Part shown: positions 25,101 through 38,000 of the stretch, piece by piece
Numbering within the stretch: the stretch's first letter is position 1
Layout of the letters: each line of letters starts with the position of its first letter
NCBI RefSeq assembly: GCF_026213295.1
Contig: NC_079414.1
Coordinates: 2,789,118 to 2,853,117, forward strand
Length of the DNA: 64,000 bases
Origin: Gadus chalcogrammus
Lineage: Eukaryota; Chordata; Actinopteri; Gadiformes; Gadidae
Direction: 5' to 3'
Notes under the pieces: model-generated
What the model saw: the letters and a program-made list of their open reading frames with translations, nothing else
Told to the model about the DNA's origin: nothing
Databases searched by the model: none
Position numbers and translations under genes: made by a program

Positions 25101-28100
25101 TACAGGAGGGTCATCTTATTGCATTGCCCCTGGCTGCAGTAATGAATTGTATAGGGCCAAGGCAGCTGGGGTAATCATACATTTCCACAGGCTACCTTTG
25201 AATAGGAAACCAGCCCTTAATACATGGCTGGCAGCCTTAAAACTGACTGACCCTCCGATAGACCCTGTCATGTCAATCTCCACAAGCTAGCACTCCGACC
25301 ATAAAGTGTATAAACTGTTACTCCAATGTTTCTAAGCTGTTTCCAAGCTGCTAATTAAACCACGGCGGGTCTGTAAACAGAAGTTCAACAAATGTCCCTT
25401 TCTACTCACCCTGATGTTCGCCGACTAGCCGATTGCTGATGCAGAGGGAGTTAAACTCGAACAAGTAGTTTCATAGTAAGATTTATCTGTGCAATATCCA
25501 TCTGTGCAATATCCATCAACATCCAACAGAAAGTAAACCTCCGACATCCAACTAAAGTAAACGTGACACTCGTGAATCTGCCTCGCATCTATGCATCCGC
25601 GGTGTCTCTCCCAAAGAGCATCTAATATGTCTTTCAGGTCCCGTCCACCCGGAGTAGATTTTTTTGTGAAACCATGTCTTTAATAACCATGTTATTAGGC
25701 AGATAATAAACCATGTTCTTTAATAGGTCCATGGTCCCAGGTTGGTTTAAAATAAAACTGGACCATGCGGTTTCGTGTTAGGATTCGTGTGGATGCCTAA
25801 TGCAACGTTAGAGTTGCATTGAAAGTTACACGTTTTTTTTAAATTATTTTTGTCCCTTGGTCAATTGAATTACTAACTGTACATTAAAAAGTAATTCTAC
25901 TCAATCTTAAGGGTTAAACAACTACTATTTCCTCCTTGACTTGAATGTTTTTATACAGCGCGCCGGATGGATGCGCGCAGGCTTGATGCGCTCCACTTTA
26001 TTTTGTCGAGAACCGGCGCCTTGAATATGTAGGTATACGTTGCGTTTCCGCAATAAGTCAATCTTTACGGAGATTGTTGCGTTTTCATGTTCGTCTGTCA
26101 TGTTGATAAAGAATCACGTCTTACATCTCTTTCCTTTTTCTGTTTATTAATTTCTTCACAGCTCTGGTACATCATCAGCAGCCAAGGCATGTTCTTAGTC
26201 TTAACTAACAGTCAATGACCCAGAATGCACTTCTATACTGAAACAAATAAAACAACCAATCACATCAGTTTACAATACAGTTGGATACAAAAACAGGTCG
26301 TAATCCATATAGGGGTGTATTATTAACAAATGAAATAACATTATGAGAACACATAATTTAACACCCCCACTTGTTCTCATTTTTCAAAGCCATACATTAG
26401 GTACATGTTTAACATCCAAAAAAGAACCTTTTGAATTCAACCATTGTAATCTTTGTTACAGGTTTAGTCAATATGTCTGCAACCATGGGCAGTAAACAAT
26501 GACTATTTTGCCCTCCCTTTGTGCATCACGAATGAAGTGATGCACAAAGGGAGGGAGGTACATCTATGTTTTTAGACCTCTGTCTGTGCACTGGAGTCTT
26601 ACTCAGTGCAATGGCACCCTGATTGTCTCCATGGATCTTAGTGCAACTGTATACTTTATTATCCATACCATTTAACAGTTGGGTTAGATACATGGTTTTC
26701 CTGAGTAGTGTTTGCCATGCCGATGTATTCAGCTTCACACGTTGATAATGCTACTGTGGGTTGTTTCTTGGATTTCCACGAGATGGCAGGGCCTTGCTTG
26801 GTTAAGCTAAAACAGTATCCTGTAGTGCTACGTCTATCTTCCACAGAAGATGCCCAGTCTGAATCACTGAAGGCTATTAGTTTTAAGTCCTCATCTGTTT
26901 TAGTGAAACATAATTCGTAGTCATAAGTACCTTTTAGGTATCTCAAAACATGTTTGGCAGCCACTAAGTTCTCTGATTTTGGCTTTGACAGTGTTTGTGA
27001 AAGTTTACTTACTATCCAGCTTATATCTGGTCTCGTACAGGTCATGGCATATATCAGACTTTCTTTCAGATTGAACACCTCATTGTTGCTGTCCTCCTCC
27101 TTGCTGTCACTCTACACCTTTAGCTCACATGGGTAGATCTAGGTTTACAGTCTGACATTCCAAACTTTTCCAACATTTTTAGGATGTACCTTTTCTGACT
27201 CATTTTTATTTCCTTTCCCTCTGGTTCAAAATCAATGCACAAGAAGCATGATATTTTCCCCAAATCCTTCATTTTGAATTGGGATTGCATAGTGTCTTTG
27301 AACCAGTTGAACAGATCATTATTGCTAGCTGCGATGATAAAATCATCCACCCAGATTAACACAACGATAGTTTCACTATCTGTTTTCTTTCTGTACACAC
27401 AGTGGTCAGATACATTTCTCCCAAAGTTGTTTTCTTCTAAATGATCATTTAGAAGTTTATAGCAGTTTCTTCCGGACTGTTTTAGTCCGTAAATTAATTT
27501 CTTTAGTTTGTAAACTAATCTTTCTCCCGTCTCAGATGTCTTTTCAAAACCCTGTGGTTGTTCTAAGAAAATCTCTTCATCTATTGGAGCATGCAAGTAT
27601 GCAGTTTTTACATCCATCTGATGGACTATTAAGTCTTTTTGAACTGCTACCTGCATTAAGGCTCTCACTGAAGATTGGCTGTTGGAGCAAATGTCTCATG
27701 GTAGTCTATTGCCGCTTTTCCACCGCACATGTAGCTCGACTCGACACGACACGACTCGACACGACTCGACACGGTAGCAGCGCGGGTGCTTTTCCACCGC
27801 AAATAGTACCTCCGGGACGTGGGCGGGGTCGTTTGCGCGAAAGGGCCGTGACGTATTTTTGTACGCGACGCAAACAACACCTACGTAACCCACACATGGA
27901 CAGAACCCACATAACAACAATGGAGAACATCGATGCGATGGTATTCGTGTTCGTATTATTAGCTGGCATGTTGAAGAAGTGGAATATGTTGGCTGCGGCG
28001 ATACTATGGCTGTTCTATCGTTACCAGCATGGTTGCCATGTCGCTCTCGTGACTTCGTCACACTCTCTGGCCAATCAGTGGCCGGCCGTCTGCCGACGTC

Positions 28101-31100
28101 ACCTTTTAGCATCGGCTCAGCCGCTTGGAACCTAGAGCGAGGCGGTACTAGAAAAAGCAGCCACTTGAGGTACTAGATCGCGGTGGAAACGCAAAAAAGG
28201 CGAGCTGAGTCGAGTCGAGTCGAGTCGTGTCGAGCTGGTACCATGCAGTGGAAAAGCGGCATATGCCCTCTGTTTGGCTGTACCCCTTTGCAACGTATCT
28301 TGCTTTAAATATTTTTCCCTTTTCAATATTTTCTTTAACGGCATAGACCTATTTCCCCCCCACTGTATTTTTACCCTTTGGTAGAGACGTCAGTTCAATG
28401 TGTCATTTTCTTTAAGTGAGTCGAGCTCTTCCTTCATAGCCTGTTCCCATCCTGGCCCCTCGGGTGACCTCAGGGCATCACTGTAGCTCTGGGGGATTCC
28501 ATGTACTGCCCTGTAACAATAATCAATACTTACATGGGATACATCTGTATTATCAACATCTGTAATGTAGTCCTCTAAATATTTTGGTGGTTTTCTTTCC
28601 CTCTTTTGGTGAAGATTTTGACTATGACAAGGTTCGGGGTCTGCATTGTTTTCATCTAGAACTACGTTCTCTGTTGTTTCATCAAATTGTGACTCCTCTG
28701 TATAATCTGTGCTCAGATTCTCCTCATGTGTCATATCAGTATTATTCTCAGTACTGGGGTTTTTGGCTTCGTAACTCTGGACTTCTGAATCATATTCAGT
28801 CTGTGTTTGTTGTTCAATACCGTTTCTTTTAACTTCACCAGTCTGTGTTTTGACACTTTCTCTGTGTGTGGGTTGTAGATCTGGTATGCCGGGCTGTTCT
28901 TACTGTGTCCAACAAATATCCCTCTTTCACCTCTCGGGTCTAGTTTCTTATGGTCATGTTTGTAAGTATAACAATCAGATCCAAACACCCACATTTTGGA
29001 CAGATTTGGTTTTCTCCCTGTTAACATGAAATATGGGGTGTTTTCAGTTCTGTCATTGTAACATCTATTTCGAACATGAGAAGCATGTTGTAAGGCCATA
29101 ATACTTTCGGTAACCCTTTCTGTAATAAGAGACATCTCCCCATCTCAAACAGGGTTCTCCACTGTCTCTCGGCTGTACCATTTTGGTGGGGAGAGTATGG
29201 GGATGACGTTTCATGTCTTATACCCTTTTCCCTTAACAGTGACTGAAAATTATCGCTTGTGTATTCAGTTCCATTATCTGATCTTATACACTTGACCCTG
29301 CCATATGGCGCACTGTCTGCAAGGAATTTCTTTGTAGCTAGGGTCGTGTCACTTTTGGTTTTAAGGAAGTAAACTGACACAGCTCCTGAAAAATCATCTG
29401 TGAATGAAATAGCATACTTATATCCATCTCGGGAAGTTGGTTCAATGGGGTCTGTATGTACCAGCTCCAGGGGTACACTAGCTTTTGCATCGGCTCTCTT
29501 ATTTTTGCTTTTGCTGAATTTTCCCTCAGTGCACACATTGCAGTCCATCTTGGTGTTACCTGTGATCTTCATACCCTCTACAACATTTGGTCATTTTAAC
29601 ACATCATTAATATTGCAGTGTCCCAAAATCTATGCCATGTTTTGACATCACAAGATAAACTCACTTTGTCAGTGGACATCATATCATTAACTGTATTTGT
29701 AACATATCGTTTGTTATTTACCGTTTTCAAGTAGTACAGTCTCTCGTGCACCTCTATGGGGAAAACAGTCCCATCTTTGTGAATCAGTTCATCCCGTCCC
29801 TCTTGGAATGTCACCGTGGCTCCATTAGTAGTAGCTGCTTTCACAGAGAATATGCTCTGTGGATATGACGGTATGAATAAGGCCTTCTTCAGTGTGACCT
29901 TGCTGCATCTTCCTTCTCTGTCCTGCAAACACACCTCTGCGTCCCCTCATTTCAATGCCACGTTGTTCAATGCTGGTTCCATCAGCTAGTTCAATGTAGT
30001 GTGCATTTGGGTTAAAAGTCTCGTCAAATTTTGCGAATGCGTCTTCCTCAGTGATGATGTGTGATAATGCTCCACATCTACCATTAGTCTGTTACTTTTA
30101 ATATTGTCCGGGAGGAATTTTTGACTCGCCTTGAATACGAATGTTTGTTCTGCCTCTTGGTCTTTTTGTCCATCCGCGATTTGTTTGACATCATCTTTGT
30201 GATTTGTTTTTCTCCTGCATGTCTCGTCACTGTGTGTGGAGCTTCTGTGGTAGTTGCACCATTTTGGCGCACTTCTTTGGCGGCACTCTTTTGACATATG
30301 GCCACGGTTTCCACATCCATAGCAAACGATAGACGACATGTCTGCTTTCATTTCATTGTCCGATTTTGTTTTAGTGTCGAACTTTTCTGTCCCTTCATAG
30401 CTTCGTAGTTTACTTTTAAACTGGATAAACATTAATTCCTCGCTGCTCTGCGTCATATTAATGGCGAACGGTTTATATGATTCTGGAAGTCCCTTAAGAA
30501 TCATGGCTATTATCAGCCCGTCACTTATCACCTCTTTTGCATTTATTAGCGAAGTGACTGTTCACTGTGACTTTTCAGCTCGGATGAAGTAGTCTGTCAC
30601 AGTTTCTCCCGACTCCTTTTTTAATGAAGTTAGTTCTGTGTATAGGGCAATAATTCTGGGCTTACCCTGACTGGCGTAATGGCTCCTTAAAGGAGCATTT
30701 CACCGGTGGAGACATGAATATGTATTGAAATTGGGTCCTATATGTAGTCGAATAATAAAATAAAATTCTAATTTGGTGCCGTCTCGACCGAGAAAAGGCA
30801 GAAAGTGACTTTTTGGCGCTTGTGGATTGAAGACAAATACTCCCACCATGCACCACGATGCCCAGCTTCGCTGGCCACTCCCGCTTATCTGGATCTCCGC
30901 CTATCGGACACATCGCTGTTCCATCTACCAAGCTGATACCGCAAGACTGCTTGAAAATCATTTCACACAACATTTATAGTGCAGAGTATTAGTTGGTGAA
31001 CTCAGTGAATTTGTCCTCGTTTGTATTTCTTTCGAAATGGTGAACTTTTGCATGGTGCCATCTCCTATGTCAGATCCAGTACCTTCCGCCATTGTACTTC

Positions 31101-34100
31101 AGTTTTATCAACAGCCTCTGTTAGCTTAGCTTCAGACGCTGTGGATGTTAGTTTGTGCTGGTGAAGTCCCACCCACTGGCACTGCTCTAATAGGTCTGTG
31201 GCATCAGTGGGTCCCACCCCCTATAGAGGGGTGGGACTAGTGCTTGTAGTCTTACGAGAATCCTCCCCTCTTACACTTCCTATTTACAAAAATCGTCATA
31301 TTGCGTCATCTTAAACAGGAAGTTTTGGAGATCGATACGGATCTCGCCAGTCTCTCCAGAAAATAAGGGAATGATGCACGACCATTCAAAAATATGAGTG
31401 TGTTTCTAACAATACAAAGCTTAATGGAAATGGGTGAAGTTTCCCTTTAATATTTGCAAGGCTTTACTGCCGTCATCGGCCGCCTCTCTCATCACCAACG
31501 ATAGGCTTTTATAATCCAGGAATTGATTTAGTTCTGCGTAGCATTCTTTGTTCTTTTCTGGATCTGGATCGTCCGTTGAGAGTATTGTGTCTTTCAAGCC
31601 GAGCATTCGCATGTGGCCGAGAAACTTCACTTCCCACAGTTCTAAGTTATTTTCATCTGCGTTGAAGACTAACCTTTGCCATCTTCCTCCTCTTGTATCA
31701 CGTCTGGGCCCATAACCTGTTGCGTTTTCATGTTCGTCTGTCATGTTGATAAAGAATCACGTCTTACATCTCTTTTTCTGTTTATTAATTTCTTCACAGC
31801 TCTGGTACATCATCAGCATTCAGCAGCCATGGCATTTGCTTAGTCTTAACTAACGGTCAATGACCCAGAATGCACTTCTATACAGAAACAAATAAAACAA
31901 CCAATCACATCGGTTTACAATACAGTTGGATACAAAAATAGGTCGTAATCCACATAATATAGGGGACTATTATTAACAAATGAAATAACATTATGAGAAC
32001 ACATAATTTAACAGAGACATTCCTGAAACGCATCAAAGGAAAACGGAGGGGGAAAAGACGTTTTCGCCTTGTTACTTTGTTGCTATTTATGGGGCGCTCC
32101 AGTTTCTCCGCTCGGACGTCCCTTAGAGAGAGCTCCAAAACCTCTCTCTCGCCGCAAAGCATCCGAAATGCCCTATGCATGGTTATGCAACCTAATCCCA
32201 CCATTAGATGGTCAAGGTTGACCGGGACCTCTCGGCAGCAGACCGATTCAATGGCAGTGTCCATGCTCCGGCAGCACCCCGCACAACAGTCACACCCACT
32301 GACCCACACGATCCGAAGGTGGAGCTGGAGCCTGAAATTAATCCCTCTCCACCGGGTGGCAGTCGAACACTACAGGCTTGTCACTCACAGGCTCAAACCC
32401 GTGACCAGCCATATTAAATTCACTATTTTAATATGGCTAGAAGACGTTTGCGTGTCTGCAGTAAACGACCTAGTCCTACCATGCCAGTGACGTCATCGGC
32501 GCTCTAATACTAAAAGACGCATTTTCTTTTGTTGCTAAAAAAAAAGCTATGCATTGATTTAAAAAATATATTGTCATTTTTTTTATGATGGTCATAACTA
32601 ACAAGTTATCTATGTTGATTATTTCAGTTCAGTTCATCTTTAATGAAATATGATATCAGATAAGAGGTCCTTTTTTATTGATTGCTTTCACATTTGGCGT
32701 GACAGAGGATAGTACGAGTATCAGTCTATTACAATTACTGTTTCAGATTGGTTAAGAGGATAACGTTAGCTAAACCTAACAAAAAAAAGCCACATTCTAT
32801 ATAGCACTGTATTTATTGTTTTGTTGTATTTCACTATTGTTACATACTGGTAATTGTCGATACATTTTTATCTTACAGTCATGCCATGCAGTACGGTGTG
32901 AAATTTGAGTGGAAATTTGTGGAAATTTGGAAATTTGCTATGAATATAGAGTCTGTAACCAGTCTAACGCTAACACATCCTAACAGACAAATACAGATCC
33001 TAACATACCTCTGTACACATCCTAACAGACCTCTTTACACACCCTAACAGACACTACCCTAACAGACACTAATGCCGCTTTTCCACCGCACATGTAGCTC
33101 GACTCGACTCGACTCGACACGACTCGACACGACTCGACACGGTAGCAGCACGGGTCATTTTCCACCGCAAATAGTACCTCCTGGACGTGGGCGGGGTCGG
33201 CTGCGCGAAAGGGCCGTGACGTATTTTTGTACGCGACGCAAACAACACCTACGCAACCCACACATGGACAGAACCCACATAACAACAATGGAGGACATCG
33301 ATAACATTACTATTATTAGCTGGCATGTTGAAGAAGTTGATGAAGTGGAATATGTTGGCTGCGGCGCTGCTATGGCTGTTACCAGCATGGTTGCCATGTC
33401 GCTCTCGTGACTTCGTCACACTCTCTGGCCAATCAGTGGCCGGCCGTCTGCCGACGTCACCTTTTAGCATCGGCTCAGCCGCTTGGAACCTAGAGCGAGG
33501 CGGTACTAGAAAAAGCAGCCACTTCAGGTATCAGATACCATGTTTTCGCGGTGGAAACGCAAAAAAAAAAGAGTCGAGTCGAGTCGAGTCGTGTCGAGCT
33601 GGTACCATGCAGTGGAAAAGCGGCATAACACATCCTAACAGACCTCTTTACACACCCTAACAGACACTACCCTAACAGACACTAACACATCCTAACAGAC
33701 CTCTGTACACATCCTAACGGACACTAAAACATCCTAACATACACTAACACATCCTAACATGCACCAACACATCCTAACAGACACTAACACATCCTAAAAT
33801 ACACCAACACATCCTAAAAGACACTAACACATCCTAAAATACACCAACACATCCTAACAGACACTAACACATCCTAGCAGACACTAATACATCCTATCAG
33901 ACACTAACATTCCCTTACAGACCTCTTTTCACGTTTCAGGGATACTAACACATCCTAACAGACACTAACACATCCTAACGGACACTAACACATCCTAACA
34001 GACACTATCACATCCTAACAGACCTCTGTTCACATCCCGACAGACCTATGTACGCATCCTAAAATACCTGAGTTCACGTCTCAAGCCTCTGACCCCTTCC

Positions 34101-34956
34101 TTCTGTTACAGGATGGCTTCTCTAATGGCCACTTCATTTTGACGAGCGACACATTTGACATCGACCAAAAGGGTGTTATCTTCTTAAGGGGCAACGCCAC
34201 CTTGGATAGAGAGACTTGCAGCAGTTACCTATTGCAGGTAGGAAAGTGTGAAACATGCCAAATAGAAACCTGTAAATTGGTATTTATAGGTTAATTTTTT
34301 ACTTTTTTGTGTTGCTTTTCAGCAGAATGAATCACTGAAATATGCTGCAATATGCAGTTATATGCTGCTCATATAATAAAGGGATTTGTTTACTACCTCT
34401 GCTAAACTATTAATTATTAGTAAATAATTCAGCACATTTGTCAAGCTTGTTTTGTGCGTATGATATTATTTAGACTAATTGGACTCCATACAAGCAACGG
34501 CATGCTCCAGATGCTCTTTGCAGCATGTCGACTTTCATTCCCAGAAAGTCAATTGCTTAGAGCATTTATTATTATTATGTTCTATGGAACTACCGGTACA
34601 TTTGAAAAAGACTGTTTGATGACCTTTTGTTTGTGTCATCCATTACTTTTTCTTAAAGGTGAAATATTATGATTTTTTTTCAACAAGTAAACCTAGTATA
34701 TGAGTTCCAGAAAACATGTTTATGAAGCTGTTTGCTGGAAATAGCTTTTCGGAAAAAAAAAGAAATCGCCTACCACTATTCTCCTCTGTTTCAGTCCCTT
34801 GAGAATGTGCTGTTTCTGGTGTCTGTAGCTTTAATGCAAATGAGCTGATGCCCATACCGATGAGCTGCCAGAGTGAACCGGTGCATGGAGGAGAAGTTAT
34901 TGTTGCCGTTTGCCGACTCCCGGAACTCCATATAATTTAATATAATAATATATATA

Positions 34957-35011
<55 letters not shown>

Positions 35012-38000
35012 TATGTAATATAATATAATCTATAGGTATCTATATAATCTAATATAAAATATCACGGCAAAAAACTGTTTGTCTCCGGATGATATTATGA
35101 ATCATAAAGGCTGCGTCTGACGTCTCTGGTACTTCCACAACAAGTAAAGACTCGTAGTGGGGGTTATCTCGGCCATGGTTGAGAAGAATTGGGGGAAAGG
35201 AACTTTGGTTTTGACTCTCTGAAGTCCGGATTAAACCGCGACAGAAAGGGATTGCACCCCCGGAGCTGAACTGCTGGACTGCCACTGGAGATCCCCCGCC
35301 TGAGCTCCCCCACCGGAGCTCTCCCACCGGAGCTCCCACGCCGGAGGTCCTCCGCCGGACTCCCGGAGTGGGGCTGCCGGACTGCCGCTGGAGCATCAGC
35401 AGAAGTTCGGCAGCTCTGGCGGCAGTCCGGCAACTCCGCAGCGGAGCTCCGGCGGCAGTACGGCCGGACTCCCTGCCAGGCAGTCACATGTCAAACTGAC
35501 AACATAGACATCTATTTTTGTATGGAATCTCCCTGCTTCTGAAATGTTCGAATATCTCCGCCCAGCGCTCGTCCGCTGGGCGGCAAAATCGTATTTATGC
35601 TCTGATGGGAGGGAGATGGGGAAGTGGTTGCTAATATTAAAATGTGCCTGCTACAGGTGTAGGAGTCTGCGCCAAAGCTGACTTGCTTGTTTGGTAACTG
35701 TAGGCGGTGGACATTCAGAAATGCATATCTCACAGAAAGATTCATGTACAGACTTAATTTATGGTTTGTATGCGTGTTGAAGCACCAGAGACCCAAATCC
35801 CAGTAAAAGTGTGGTTTTCTAAATATGTCCCCTTTAAACAAACACACTCTCAACTATCCCTGAGGAGAGTCCTTATAATTAAGGGATCATTTCTGTTGAA
35901 TCCCGTTGAATGTTTTCAGATAGTAGCAGTAGACCAACCTACCTCTGGACTGAGTAGCACCGCAGAGATCAACCTTGAAGTTTTGGATTATAACGACAAC
36001 AGCCCTCAGTTCGGGGCCTTCCCAGATCCCCTGCTGGTCTCAGAGGGCCACTACTCAGACACCGCCCCAGGGGAAGTTCATACCTTCCTGGTCACCGATG
36101 AAGACGCCGGCCCCAATAAGGATATCACCTTGTCGTTCCCATCGCCAAACCCACTCTTCACACTCAGAGAGGTGAGCTCTCAATTAGATCAACACGTCAT
36201 TTGGAGCTTTATTAACACAGACAGCATTTCAGCAAAGGGAAGAAGTGTTTAGTAGTTGTGTTTGTAACTGCCTAGTTTAGGATCAGTGGCTCCCGACCGT
36301 CATGGGAAGACCAAAATCTGTTATTATCTCTAATACACATCTCGTATTTTTGTCTAATCTCTCAGGTTTTTCCTATCTATTTTAAAAGTCAGCCTTTCTA
36401 GTCTCAGAATTTTTGAAACATCAACTTCAAAATCATGTCATAGCCATTTGTATTAAAAAATCGATGAATTATAGGAAATTAAGTTTCTCTAAGAAAGCCT
36501 GCCACTGATGATCGCCTCACAGCCTCGATTCATTATCAATCACTTTTCTTGTGAAACACGGTTGTTAATATTCAGTGATGATTTCTACGCTGTTTTTTGC
36601 CAGCCGTGTGATGAGTGTGTTTTTGTAGGATGGCACCCTTCTGGTTGTGGGACCTCTTGACCGGGAGACCAGGGACTCGTACGACATCGTGATCCTGGCC
36701 TCAGACCAGGGCACACCCCAGAGAGAGGTATGGTGTTCTCAAGGACAATCTGAGGAATGCATTAAGATATCATAGGATCAATGTTGGAAGACATACCTAC
36801 ACACACCTTGGGGGCTTAAGATATACTGTATGTGTGAAGTTTGTAGATAGTCATTACATCATTGGAGAAAAGGAGCTATTGGTTCAAAATACCAGCGTGG
36901 GAACCAAACATATCTGCAAGGTTGTGTATTATTTACTCTGGTATGTGTATATCCAAGATCTGTTGGAACTGTTGATCTAATAGGGGGCGGGTTTGATATG
37001 ATGACATGAACAGAGAGGTGCCCAATGGGAGCGCAGACAACCTAGAGGCCTTCCACTGACGGGCTTCGTTTTCCATCTAGGAAATCTGGAAATCAAAAAA
37101 TTAACTGAGAAGGTTCAGACACATAGCCATTTGCGGATTGTTCTGGCAATGCTATGTCATGCTAGGGAGATACATTTTGAGCGTGCAGGCAAAGTGGCCT
37201 CAGAAAGCTACTTCTGTGCTCACCTCACGCTTTTTGGTATTATGCTTCTGTTGTGGTCTTAGGGGACTCCCTGTACCTGATATATATGGTAACATTTGTG
37301 TCGTTTATCAGCCAGAATACTGGCCTGCTTTGTTTCTCAAGATATACTGCATATTGTCGATTATTCTTTCACGTACACGCATATGTACATGTAAGAATAG
37401 TAGACCAGCATTAATCTCTCTGATTGGTGGATCAAGACAAGTGACTTCACATGGCTCCAACCAATGTGAAGCCAATCAAACATTAACACTGCTTGCTTTC
37501 TAATCGCCCCAGAACTTTACCACCGTCAGGCTGAATGTGGCCGACGTCAACGACAACATGCCACAGTTTGGTGCAGAAAGGTACAGCAAGAGCCTCCTGG
37601 TGAAGGACGCCAAAAAAGGGGACCTGGTGTTGAGGCTGACAGCCACTGACCACGACGCCGGGAACAACTCACTCATCACCTACAGGTCGGTCGGCTGCTG
37701 GCATCACAACAAATGGCAATATTGGGGCTTCCCTCGCACCCACACCCCCAAGAACATAAGTCACAAAAAGGAATTGGGCAGAATTAGAGCTGATGCATCT
37801 TGTGTATCACAGCACATCGCATGAGGGATGGACACATCAAGCCTTAGAACCTTGGCACACTTTGTCAAACACAGGCTGCTGGAAGACATTGGTCTCAGAA
37901 GTGATGAAGGTCACTGATGGAAACTGATTGAGTACATTTATTTTAGAAGTTGTCAGAAATATGCACAGAAGTAGGAATAGATGCGGAAGAACAAATTCCA

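Larger units (their letters stand above)
26075..32013 (-). mobile_element. Copia-type LTR retrotransposon, full length
   Basis: Two direct LTRs (26075-26363 and 31718-32013) bound a minus-strand gag-pol. The element is flanked by GAGAT and GAGAC, a 5-bp target duplication with one difference. LTR ends are TGTT...AACA. A purine tract (AACAAGTGGGGG) precedes the 3' LTR, and the primer site GGTTATGGGCCCAG follows the 5' LTR. Domain order is gag with zinc knuckle, protease remnant, integrase, reverse transcriptase and RNase H, as in copia/Pseudoviridae-type elements. Two MITEs are nested in it (27710-28261 and 30687-31450). It sits in intron 16, antisense to the cadherin gene. Confidence 0.92.

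Noticed and set aside
27665..28344. Several overlapping frames with STRLDSTRL-type repeats
   Set aside because: They are translations of the CGACT/CGAGT subterminal repeats of a MITE. The same occurs at 33022-33660.
31703..31717. Match to the initiator tRNA-Met anticodon region, possibly a tRNA gene
   Set aside because: Only the anticodon stem-loop segment matches and it lies directly at the LTR end, so it is the copia primer-binding site.
31993..32490. 165-codon plus-strand frame beside the copia 5' LTR
   Set aside because: It starts inside the LTR and shows no known motif. Composition looks like random read-through.
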